Part shown: piece after piece, positions 1-20,842 of the stretch
Position numbering within the stretch: the first letter of the stretch is position 1
Layout: each line of letters opens with the position of its first letter
NCBI RefSeq assembly: GCF_009389715.1
Contig: NC_052409.1
Span: 62,001 to 126,000 of the forward strand
Reading direction: 5' to 3'
Length of the DNA: 64,000 nt
DNA from: Phoenix dactylifera
Taxonomy: Eukaryota; Streptophyta; Magnoliopsida; Arecales; Arecaceae
Position numbers and translations under genes: made by a program
The notes under the pieces: model-generated
Database searches by the model: none
Seen by the model: the letters and a program-made list of their open reading frames with translations, nothing else
What the model was told of the DNA's origin: nothing

Positions 1-780
1 CTTGTTTGATTTTGCTTTAGACAGGATGACTTAGTTCTGATCTCGACAACACTGATTAGCTAAAAAGAAGAATTTGAGCAACAGTAAAAGCAATAAAATA
101 ATTTTATTTTAGAATCGTGAGAAATAAGTTCTCCTTATATCAAACAATTCAATGCTTGCTGGATGTATGTTAATAAGAACCTACAATAAGTTTATTAGAA
201 TTGGCTGTGGAAATTCATCATCCATGTACAGCAATAATAAATTGGTGCATTCGAACCATAATATATAGACAGAAAAAAGAATTTTTTTTATCGATACTAG
301 AATTTATTGGGAAGGGAGCATCAATCCAATTGATTCGAACCATGCAAGATTTTTTAATTAATTTAAACCATTTTTTTAGGCGATTGATTATTTAAAAAAT
401 TAATCAAATCAGTGCAGTTTCAAAAATAATCCTAACTCGATCCCAACCGAACCGTGCGCACGTCTAATTATACCGGGGATGCCGTAATGCAACCACGGAT
501 TTCGACAAAGCTGACCCTCGAGAAGGATGAAGCCGCAATACCCCCTCTTGGAATTAAATTAATGGTGATAAATTGATTTTAGGGATAAAATCAGGAGAAT
601 TTTTTTTTGGCTCTCTTAATCCCGACTCGGGGCTGCGGCAGCACCGGTACACCCGCGCATCTCCGCCCGCCCGCCGGCCCGCCCGTCCGTCCGTCCGTCC
701 GTCCATCTCCTTTCTGGACGGTGAGCGGGAGGGCAAAAGAGGTCTCGTCCCCTTTCCTCCTCCTCCATTTCATCTCTCGG
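1..780. other. Intergenic DNA upstream of the kinase gene
   Basis: AT-rich sequence to about 550, then a sharp shift to GC-rich DNA. No conserved protein is seen on either strand. A CCGT/GTCC-type short tandem repeat lies at about 660-705. The GC-rich part at about 560-800 is the likely promoter and start of the 5' leader of the kinase gene. No convincing TATA box was found. Confidence 0.5.
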
Positions 781-1242
781 CTGTGCTCGGAGGCGAAAGT
801 TGACTAGGGTTTCTTCATCGAACGGCGGCCTTCTCCGCTCGCTCGCACGCCCCTTGCCCCTTGCTCGCGTCCGACAGCAAGGGAGAAGCGGGATCGATGA
901 ATCGGTAGACCACCGATCCTCGATTCTTCTTTTCTCCGTCTTCTTAGCTTCCCCGATATGCGGGTATGGTACGCTTATGCCCCTCCTCCTGCTTTCCCCT
1001 CTTCTTCTTCTCCTCCTATGTCTCCTCTCTTTAGTTTGTAGAATTTGTCGTTTGTTAGTAGCAAGCAATCGAGGGGCAGGCCGCCTGCTTTTCTCCTCTA
1101 CCAGGAGGCACAAACGGCGATGGGATGACCATTGGTGGGTTCTCCCTCGCTCCCTTGCTCCGCTCCTCGTGGCTATTGTCTGTTATTTTTCTGACACCAA
1201 TCATCGATCATCATCGTGGAAAATTTAATTCCACGCTGCTGC

Positions 1243-1245
<3 letters not shown>

Positions 1246-1278
<33 letters not shown>
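1246..1278. repeat. (GA)n microsatellite in the kinase 5' leader/intron
   Basis: About 16 uninterrupted GA units lie downstream of the probable first leader exon (about 790-963, possible donor at gcgg/gtatgg). GA tracts are common in plant leaders and promoters. No function can be assigned from sequence. Confidence 0.9.
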
Positions 1279-1281
<3 letters not shown>

Positions 1282-1974
1282 AGAAGAGGTGAGCTGCGGG
1301 TAGGTTTGTTGGTACGCTGGATCACGGGCGCCGCCGGGCGGGGCTGAGATGGTGGTGGGTCGCCAGGGCGTCGATCCCACGGTCTGCTTCGTCCCTCTTT
1401 GCGAGTGGCACCCGCTCTTATTTGGCTTGTAGCACCCAACCCCTCCCCGGCTCCTTCGTACATGTAACCCTCGGATCATCTTGTCTTGTCAATCCTGTGG
1501 TCAACCTGTTTCTCTATTCAAGAGTAGAATTGATCTGGGAATTCTACTATTATTTATCATATGGCCTAAGACAAGGTTTTCATGTCGGATATCACGCCTG
1601 TGACCATGGAAGTTTCCTGTGAAACCCTGGAGATTGATACCTGCCGGTTTATTGCGAGGCTATGGGAACAAGAGAAAAAAAAAACAGCATGAGATTTTTG
1701 TCTTAGAAAAGAAATAAAATATCAAACCACAATATCATATCATCCTTAGAGTCACGGCTTCTCTTTAGAGTTCAATTCCTGTTTGTTCTTTACTCTCCAA
1801 TCAAGAGATTGGATTTTGATGTTCTTCACTTATGATAATCATTCTATCAGGATCCATGAGCTTCTCTGATTTTCTGATTGCAGCGCTTTGGAAACTGCAA
1901 AACTTTCAGCTCCAGACACAACACGCATGTGGCCTCCTGCCATAGTATTTGTTCTCTGATTTTGTAGGTACTGC

Positions 1975-12193
<10,219 letters not shown>

Positions 12194-12660
12194 AAGAACT
12201 CGCACAAGTTACTGAGGAATGTAAATTGGACTTTACGCTGGAAATGGCTCGCTAACCCGCTGGTCAAGGCTCGATGGAAAAGCTAGTGGAAGCACCAAAG
12301 TGACTTACAAGATATGGAAATGAGAGCTTTTAGAGGTAGACAGCGCGCGCTATGGAGGAGGAATATTGATATGACAGCTGAATGAATTGGTTTTTGTTTT
12401 TGTTATCATATCTTTCATTTTACCGGCCGCGTGAGAGGAGAGTTGTTTTAAAATGGCACGAGCCCCCCACCAAAAAAAAAAAAAAAAAAGAAAACAAAAG
12501 TGCGGTGTGGTTTCGTTACGTTGGGTTGTTTGAGAGCTTGCATCTGTACATTTTGATGGGAGAGTTGTGCGTGTTTATTCTAGAATTTATTGAGTTGTCA
12601 AAATGTTTAGAATAAGTTGAAAATTAAAGTAAATTGTTTGATTTTTTTCTGTAATAAAAA
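12194..12660 (+). other. Probable 3' UTR of the kinase gene
   Basis: Sequence after the TGA at 12191-12193. It includes an A-run at 12472-12489 and an AATAAA-type signal near 12652. The actual cleavage site cannot be read from DNA alone. Confidence 0.5.
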
Positions 12661-15600
12661 AACTATTCTTAACCTATTATAGTAAGTTTTGTACAATAAT
12701 GTTATTATTTGTGACAATATCTAAATTATGACGAAATTCAACATACTAAATGCATGCACCTATCCCTCCAATGGAAAGCACAAAATTCTAGTTAAATTTT
12801 CATTAGCCCTTCAAAATTTATTCCACAACCAAATACTATTTAAAAAAGTTTAAAAAATTCATGAGGAAGATTTATTGATCAGTGAAAAGCAATTTCTATC
12901 TGAAATTTTTTTGGTAGTTTTGAGATGCAGTACTTCTTCAGGTCGGATAGCTGGTCGTAATAGTGCCGATAAAAAGATTTTGAACCTTTCTAAAATCAAA
13001 AAGAAAGATTCAAAATTTTTAAAAAAATTATATTGAAAAATAATCTGTATGGAGTGATCTATAACTGTTCTTTTTGTATTGAATGGTCTGTGGAAATTTG
13101 TAAGATTATAGCCGGTGAAGAGATCAAGAGTAATCCATTCCGGAAAATACTTTATTTATCAGCTGGAAAGGTGGCGACGTGGCTTTATCCTTCAGGGCGC
13201 CGCGAAGAACAAAATTTCGTGAGGATGTCAGTCTATCCTATGAGTAAAAAGGCTGTTTGGCAGGATAACCATGGAATAAAGCCCTTATTCTGTGATTTTA
13301 CCGCTGCCAAACAGTGCATTAACGTGTTAGCAAATTGATTAAAAAACGTGATGACCTCCCTTGTTAGTGAGGTGAAAAATGTCCTTCCTGGTACTAATTT
13401 TCAGGTGCAGAAGAGATTTGAGTTTTACGCTGAACGGTGTGACAGGGATGCTGAAGCTTGACAATGAGAAAGCTTGCGATCTTCTAGATTGGGATCCATT
13501 GAGTGAGGTGATTTGAGCAAGGCGTTTCGGTGACTCGGATTTCTTGGATCGCGGGAGTGGAACTCATCTAAAGTACCTGCAGCGGTGAGCGGGGGCAGCA
13601 GGGTCCTACTATCGAATATTGGCGTCAAGGAAACCCCATATGACCATATATATATCTCCTCTGCTAGCTGTTCGTCTTAACAGCTGATTATCTGCACCGA
13701 ATGTTGTTGTGAGTGGAGGAATGGAGGCTAATCAAGGGTGTCGGTTGTAAGATTATTACACTCCTCTTCTGCTCTCCGAAGGACCATGATATTAGATGTT
13801 CGAAGATAATTTTATGTTGCCTTGAAGGTATGAACGAGTGTCTTGGTGTGCCTAGGCCAAGGGCGTAGAATTTACCTCTGCAATATCTGGGGCTACTGCT
13901 TTCAGATCGATCGTATGCTAAATCACTTTGGATGCAAAATGTGTTTCGAGTTAATGTCAATTTCTTAAGAAATAAAAGTTTGAAACTTTTTAAGCACAGC
14001 CATGAGTTTTAGGTGCTGATTTCATTTGTTGTCTACTCTACGCAACGACTTTGTTTCGTCCTCTTCCAACTCAATGTGATCAGCAGTACACTGGCGTCTC
14101 TCTCTTTAAAATGGCATGTGGATCTTCCATCCCAATGGGAAAGGTCCATTTGGTTTCCACTGCAGGCTAAATTGTTGAGAATATATATTTTATATCATCA
14201 TCAGAAGATGATTCTTTTTTTTGTATTGTTTTTTTCCGATGCCATCCTTTGAATGGTCTGGCCCTTTGAACTTGCATACCACAGTCGGTCAAGCATACCG
14301 GCAGCAAATGTTTACCGGCCTGTTCGGAAGAATGAAGAGGATTTTTCTTTGTGGGGCAGGACATGTGGTTTGACATATATAAACTGACGACTTTGCTAGC
14401 TTTGATGCTGAAGTAGAAATCCGGCAGCTAATATCTTCATAGCCGCCTGCGAACAGGCGTCGTATTTGAATTAGCTGCATCCATGATCGAGAGCAGCTTG
14501 CTTGCAACAGACTACAGAGACCTGGTCGCAGCCTCGTCGCAATCATCCAGTCCAACTGCCAGTAGTAATATTCGCTCAACTCTTTCTGCGGCGGAAAAAT
14601 CAACCGTATAGGTAAAAGATATATGTGCAGAAATTTTAATATCGAACCCTCCGAGCGTACACGTAAAAGATACGTGCAGTAATGTTTCTCGAATAAGAGA
14701 GCGAATATATATATAAATTAATGAGCTGCCCAACCAGCTGGTCGGAAACGAACGACACGGGAAAGCGATATACCCCAACGTGACGCCCATGTGCCTCATT
14801 TTGTTTTGTGGACTCGATCCGCACCCCCCCCCCCCCCCCCCCCCCCCTCCTCTTCAATCGGAGCAGTCAGAGATGGAGTAGCTTGGACTTGACTGACCAT
14901 AGGTGAGGGCGGCGAAAACGGAAGTTCAATTCAACAGGCTCTTGACTTTTTCCTCGGCTAGGAATTATGTTTGATCTCGCAGGCTCTTTCGCGCGAGGTC
15001 TTCCACCCGATGGATCCCCGGTGCTTGCTTGGGTTAGACTCGGCGAGCGTCCACGGCCGTCGATCTCGCTCGATGACCGGATCTGCTAACCGGTGCCGGA
15101 AGGAACTACTCTCTCCTCCTAAATATTTATTAGTCGGCGCCAGCCACACGCACGCACGGCTAGCTCGTGCCACATGGATCAAACGAGATGCTTCCTGGAA
15201 TATTCCAGATCGACCAACCATACCCGCGAAATTTGCGTGCGGCATGGTGACCGTGACAAGCAACCTTGTCTATTTTTTTGGGTCCGTCTAGCACAAATAA
15301 GACATGGAAATTTGAAAAATGAAGTTGCTGACTCCGCCGGCCATGCATCTTAATTTACTTCCACAAAACCTCCACGCCCCACCAGGAATTAAGTACTGCA
15401 ACTCCGGCGCGGTACTGAAATATCGGAGGCATGCTTGCCTCTATTCCTGGATTTTACTTTTGCTGATTTATCGGGGCACAAATTCTGTGATTATTTTACT
15501 TTCTCTTTTTTGGTTAAATTATGATTATTTTACTTAAAAGAATTTTCATTGCGTTAAGTGATTTTTCATGGTATTCGTAATTGCTTCCGTGATGTTTACT

Positions 15601-17150
15601 GATGCAATTCTTGCACTGCCGGACTGACACGACTTTTTCGTGGAAGAGGTTTTTCTGTTTCCTATATTCTTCTAATTAAATATTATTTTTGGACCAAGAA
15701 GATCATGGCTTGGCAGCGCCGGCGAGGAGAGCAGAAGTTAGCCATCCGATAGTTTCCTACTTATTGTGAAGTTACACTATTGCAAAACACAAAAGTCTCT
15801 GCCCTATCTGATGCAATTCTGAATTCCTATGGAGGTGGTCAAATTTCGAGCTCGATCCACCGCGACGCTGCTGGTCTTTCGGGTGGAGTTATATTGGGTT
15901 GGGATCAGTGACATCTTGCGTTTATGATTCTTCTTAGATAGAGAGCTAGTCAAAATCTTATTCGAAAAAAAAAAATTTGGTTTGACTTGCCAATTTTAAC
16001 CTCCAAATGATGGAATTTGTGCTTGATCGTAAATTCAAAAAAAATCATATCAATCGGACATCGTATGACTAAATTATAGCATTCGTAAGTTTGGCCTATG
16101 ACTCGGCTTTCCGATGTAGCTGATCTCGCTCTTCAATCATATCTAGTCCTACTCATAATGGCCAAAGTAGTTCATATCGAGTCTAGGGATCCTTCTGGAT
16201 CATAATGAGGTGGTCAAGGATAACTGAAGTTGCATTAAATGCTTCTCATAACCCGATCCAATTATTAAATGGGTCAAAATGGGTTAAACGGGTTAAATGG
16301 GTCAAAGGTTTAACCTGAACCTAACCCATTTAATAAATAGGTCTAGCCAGGTTGACCCATTTACAATCCAATCCATTTATGTCAAACTCAAACCTATTTA
16401 AAGTAGGTTGTTCGCAAGTCGGATTGACGGGTCAGGTCATAAATATGAGCATTTTGCGGACCCTCCACCACCTCCATGTGGACATGGGCATGATTGCTGA
16501 TGGAGAAAATTTTGGACATCTTGACTCCATCTTAGAACGACCTTCTTGACCTCGGTATTAACTAAGGTGAACAACTTTGATGAAAATCGAGGTGTCACTC
16601 AGCTCGAGTTAGTAATAACTAGCAGTTATGACGACAATGTAGTCAATTCACGATTTGGCGTAATTGATGCCATGGGCTGCTCATGTAGGACGATTACCAT
16701 GTTGTTAATGTGTAGTCGTTGTTAAGGGCCTGACCAAAATGGACAGCACGACTGCATTGCTCTTCAACACCTGTGGTGATCTGGAGTACCCATTCATCGA
16801 TTATGTGGCGAAAGGAGCGAACAAGCTGGTACTATAAATGCATCGCCTTGGGCAAGACACCTCCTCTCCTCCTTATCATCATCATTGTAACCATCCATTT
16901 CAGTCCAGAACTGATCGAGCATGCATACTCGATCATAACATCAAGTGCCAGGATTGCCCCAAGCTCCTTTTTGATATGGTGTGTCCCCTCACCTACATGG
17001 AGGATGCCATATTTCATGGCACCATTGACACCAATAGCGACCAAAGAATTTTCTCCCATTTTTAGATTAAGTTTTGAACTTATTGAGAGTGTTTAGGGGT
17101 ATGCTTGGGATTCTATTCGAATTGAGGGCCATTTTCTGAATTACACTAGT
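12661..17150. other. Intergenic region without a supported gene
   Basis: A 101-codon open frame at 13033-13338 has no recognisable motif. A GC-richer stretch at 14950-15260 looks promoter-like but no gene follows. A poly-C run of about 24 bases lies at 14824-14847. At 16240-16440 the DNA is rich in repeated GGGTTAAA/TTTAACCC-type words (gggtcaaaatgggttaaacg and its inverse), which resembles the interior of the GGTGGCAAT hAT MITEs but lacks clear termini. Confidence 0.5.
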
Positions 17151-17466
17151 TTTTTTGCCGATTCTATATACACCCCCCCTATTGCTAAGGACACCCCCAA
17201 AAACCAAAAAAAAAATACCCAAACTAACCTTTAGTGTAATTACCATATTGCCCTTGAAATTTTCTCATACACCCCCCTTCCTCCTCCTCCGTTTCGTTTT
17301 GAAAAGAAAAAAAAAAACACCCCTCAAACCCCCCTTAAACCCCTCGATCCATTTACATCGTTTAGGCGATCTTTGAAGGAGATTTAAGCCCCATTCGAAG
17401 CATGGACAAGCAACTAGTGATTTGGGACGAAGAATCGGCCGCAAAGGTACGTGTTCCACCTTGTTT

Positions 17467-17711
17467 CGAAATTTTTTTTTTTTCACGGTTCGTGCTCCGT
17501 TCGGCACTGGATCGCCGAACAAAAGGCTTCTGTTCGGCTGAACAGTGCCGAACAGAAGCCTTCTGTTCGGCAACCCTCAACCGAACAGATCTGTTCGGCT
17601 GCACAGTGCCGAACAGAAGGCTTCTGTCCGGCACTGTTCAGCCGAACAGAAGCCTTTTGTTCGACGATCCAGTGCCGAACGGAGCACGAACCGTGAAAAA
17701 AAAAAATTTCG
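17467..17711. repeat. Near-perfect ~245-bp inverted repeat (hairpin)
   Basis: The left arm starts CGAAATTTTTTTTTTTTCAC and the right arm ends with its complement (GTGAAAAAAAAAAAAATTTCG). The arms pair almost throughout, with the centre near 17575-17600. Each arm also contains shorter palindromes built from CCGAACAG/CTGTTCGG. This explains why open frames on both strands give nearly the same peptide. A transcript would form a long double-stranded stem of the kind processed to small RNAs. Confidence 0.88.
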
Positions 17712-17765
17712 GGAGAAGCCGGCGAGGTGGTTCCGGGAGAAGCCGGCGAGGTGGTTGGAGATCGG
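17705..17765. repeat. Short tandem repeat GGGAGAAGCCGGCGAGGTGG
   Basis: Two adjacent copies of a roughly 24-bp unit (CGGGAGAAGCCGGCGAGGTGG plus TT), with a third degraded copy. It lies inside the TIR element just right of the hairpin. Confidence 0.75.
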
Positions 17766-18300
17766 GAGAATGCCGGCGACGAGAGGGAGAAGGGGGAACG
17801 GGGGGGTTTTGGGCGTTGGCGAGGTGTTTTGGAGGGGAAGAGCGGGGTGGGGGGGGGGTTTGGGGGGTGTAGAGAGCAATTTAGGTGAGGGGGTGGGGAG
17901 GGTGGGGGGTAATTTAGGAATTTTAAATTTTTTAGGGGTGTCCTTAGCAAATGGGGGGGTGTAGAGAGTATTTAATTTTTTTTTAATTTTTGGGGGGTGT
18001 CCTGAGCAATAGGGGGGGTGTATATAGAACCACCCGAGAATTTTACATCAGGCATTCAGTTGGGAGTCCCATCAGTTCAGAAGCAGAACAACAACATGCG
18101 AGCCAATGCTGCAATCAGCCATCGAGCATAGAGCATCCATTGCACCTTCCTCACCAAGTCTTGCCATTTAATTACCTTCGCTTCCTCCTAGAAAGGTAGC
18201 CCAATAGGCATCCAATTCTCCAATTCCAACTATAATTTGATCTGTTCCTCTCGTGCGTGAATCTCAAGGAGTGAGATTGGAGCTGTGAACATGGAAGGCG

Positions 18301-18464
18301 ATGGGACTGAAACTTGACGGTGGAGGAATGACGGTGCAGGGAGCCCATGTTGATGCCGCTTCATGGGTCAGGCAGAAAGGCGATGGGACTGAAACTTGAC
18401 GGTGGAGGAATGAGGGTGCAGGGAGCCCATGTTGATGCCGCTTCATGGGTCAGGCAGACAATGC
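18301..18464. repeat. 82-bp tandem duplication, two copies
   Basis: ATGGGACTGAAACTTGACGG begins at 18301 and again at 18383. The copies run through CATGGGTCAGGCAGA and differ by only a few bases. Being that similar, the duplication looks recent. No coding frame is convincing. Confidence 0.85.
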
Positions 18465-19640
18465 GAGGTTGGTGCATGGCACCCGCAGCTCTAGGCATGA
18501 TCCCTTTGAGTCGGAGTGGGAGAAGTTAGGGCTCATTTGGTTCGGAAAAAAAAGAAGGGAGGAAAGTGTGGTCGATGAAAAAGTAATGAGATGTCTCTTA
18601 TTTGGTTGGAGTTTTAAAGGAGAGAGACGGAAAAGTTGTATTCACATGAGAATATGATTCCCACATTTTATTCAAAAGTCTTTTCCATGAGAAACACGGA
18701 AAAGTTACGCGAGAATTACTCCATTTTTACTTTTTTTCTAAAAGGCCCTTCAGCATTAAAGAAGCATTAAAGTGTCATTAAATATCTAATTTTTATTAGG
18801 GGCATAATAGAAATTATATATAACTTTTCTAGAAAAGTGGATGGCCAACCAAACATAAGCACTTTGAAAATTTGTCACTTTCCTATGATCAATTAAACAT
18901 GCCAAAATTACATTTGTAGGTATTCTCTTTCTAAAAATTTGTTTTACAAAAATTATATTTTTAGAAAAAAAATTGTTTTCCGCGAACCAAACGAGTCCTT
19001 AGAGTATTGACAACCGTATGCCGAACATCTTAATATCCCAAAGCTACCGCACCAACAAGACTAATCTTGGAATTCAACATATGGGCATACGAGAGTTATG
19101 CGCCGACTTATACTACCACCTGGAGGTGGTAGATTAGCTATATTGGCAAAAATTATAATTTAAGATATTTAATTGAAATTTTTGAAGTCCAAGAGGTTTA
19201 TGCGCAAATAGGTAAAATTCATGAGGTGTAGGTGTAATTTTGTGGAATATTTTTTTTCAGCTCGAGAGGATGGGCATGAAAGCCAGATTTGTCTACTTTT
19301 TAATAAATTCTTAATGATCGGCACTAGTATAATTATGATTTTCCCTAAGGTTTAGTAAATCATTAATGATTGATATAAAAAAAAAAATCAAAATCACATT
19401 GCAATTTTGGTAACCCATAACACCATCCTTTTTTTTTTTTAAAGTAAACTGGCATCGTGTTTTCAAAAATAGAGATTATTTTCTACGTGTACCGCATGCC
19501 CTGCACGCTGCTGTCAATCGCAGCCGCTCGTTCATAAAAAATCTCTATCATCAAACGCCCATCCGGAATATACCTTCTTCAAACACACGCGGATGCCACG
19601 CAGAAACGTGATTTCTTATCCACGGTCCACTGGCCACCGG
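18465..19640. other. Intergenic DNA before HDS
   Basis: AT-rich to about 19490, with no gene recognised. From about 19500 the composition becomes GC-rich and promoter-like. A CACTATAAGG sequence at 19653-19662 is a reasonable TATA element for HDS. Confidence 0.5.
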
Positions 19641-19652
19641 TGGGCCTGCCAG

Positions 19653-19662
19653 CACTATAAGG
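19653..19662 (+). promoter_or_regulatory. Probable TATA element of HDS
   Basis: CACTATAAGG lies about 1.2 kb before the HDS start codon. A leader of several hundred bases follows (to about 20040, donor GAAG/GTGGGT). A leader intron ends at TCTTGTAG (20818), 24 bases before the ATG. The assignment rests on position and match only. Confidence 0.4.
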
Positions 19663-20842
19663 AGCCGTCTCGGGTTCGGGGAATTCCGACACCGATCAGC
19701 AAATAACCGACGACGCCTTTCACACCGTCTGAGCCTGAGAAGGAGGAGACGGAAGGCAGCCCCGGCCGGCAGTGATCGTCTTCTACTCCGGTTTCGGTCG
19801 GATCCCTCCTCCTCCTTGTGATTGGTTCGGCATGCGTTTAATTTCCTGCCGCTCCTTTTAATATTTTCTTTCTTTCCAAATAGCCTCTGCTGTGTTCCGG
19901 GTGTTCGATCTTGACTCGGACCACCACCCGCTGCTGCTCCTATCCATCTGCTCAATTCCTTTCTTGATGTTTCTCTTCTTTTGCATCCTTAGGTGCTATT
20001 GCTGCTACCCAAGAGGATTCCTCCACGAGCCTTGGAGGAAGGTGGGTAATCGTCACCCGTAACCAAATTCTTGATCGGGATCGGGCCATTCTTGGGTTCG
20101 CCGATTCTTTCAAAGAAATCTCGTAGTATATTTGCTTGTTTGATGGCGTTTTAGGTGATTTTCAGCCAATCTATGCCGTTCCGGTTTTTTTTTTTTGTTG
20201 TTGTTGTTGTTTACGGTCGCGTTTCTCGTGGATTTGAATGGAGCATCTTGATTTGGTTGGATTTCGAGACAATCTTCGACTCGTTTTGGGTATTCCGTTA
20301 TCGTCTATGCCGAACTTTTTCTGAAAGATTGAAAAAAGAATCCGCTCGTCTTTTTTCTATTAAACTAGTGACGCCTGATGGGCCTTTTTCTGTTCTTGCC
20401 GGATAGAACGTTGATGGCCTTTTGAGCAATCCATCGATAATTTTTGGCTTTATCCGGAACGCCTCTTTCTAGAGATCTTTTTTTTTTTTTTTGATGAAAA
20501 TCGTCTTTCTAGATATCTGGATAGGCGACCGTCTTTTTCCCCCCTTTAATCTTTCGTTTTCTTAAAAAAGAAAATAAATATATATATCCTCTAGTGAATT
20601 TTCCTGAAAAAATAATCCTCTAGTGAATTCTTAGTTCTGGTGTTTAATATTTCGATGGTTTTTATGTCCTGAATGTGTTCCACGAGGCCGGATCGGGTTT
20701 CAGAGTTACACTTTGAATTTTTGGACTGTTCCAAATACCAAAGGGGTTTTTCCTGCAGCTTCCGTAATCTACAGTTGACGCTATTCATGGACTTGCTTTG
20801 CTTCGCTTTGTCTTGTAGAACTAACAAGGCGAAGTTGTGGAG

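Larger units (their letters stand above)
17162..18029. mobile_element. TIR element (TTCTATATACACCCCCCC ends) enclosing a long hairpin
   Basis: The left end TTCTATATACACCCCCCC, followed by TATTGCTAAGGACACCCC, is repeated inverted at 17990-18029 with very few changes. A second inverted copy of the ACACCCCCCC...GCTAAGGACACCCC unit lies at about 17932-17965. The 868-bp body holds a ~245-bp palindrome and a GCCGGCGAGGTGG tandem repeat. No transposase and no target duplication were found, so it is classed only as a non-autonomous TIR element. Confidence 0.7.

Noticed and set aside
616..1228. Frames of 142 and 165 codons in the kinase leader region
   Set aside because: Low-complexity Arg/Ser/Leu translations of GC-rich leader and promoter DNA; no homology and no conservation expected.
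17402..17964. Overlapping long frames on both strands with repeated AEQKASVRH-like peptides
   Set aside because: The same peptide appears on both strands because the DNA is a palindrome. This is not coding evidence.
17162..18029. Pack-MULE carrying a captured gene (frame starting at 17402)
   Set aside because: The peptide before the hairpin is too short and unrecognised, and no Mutator terminus or 9-bp duplication was found.
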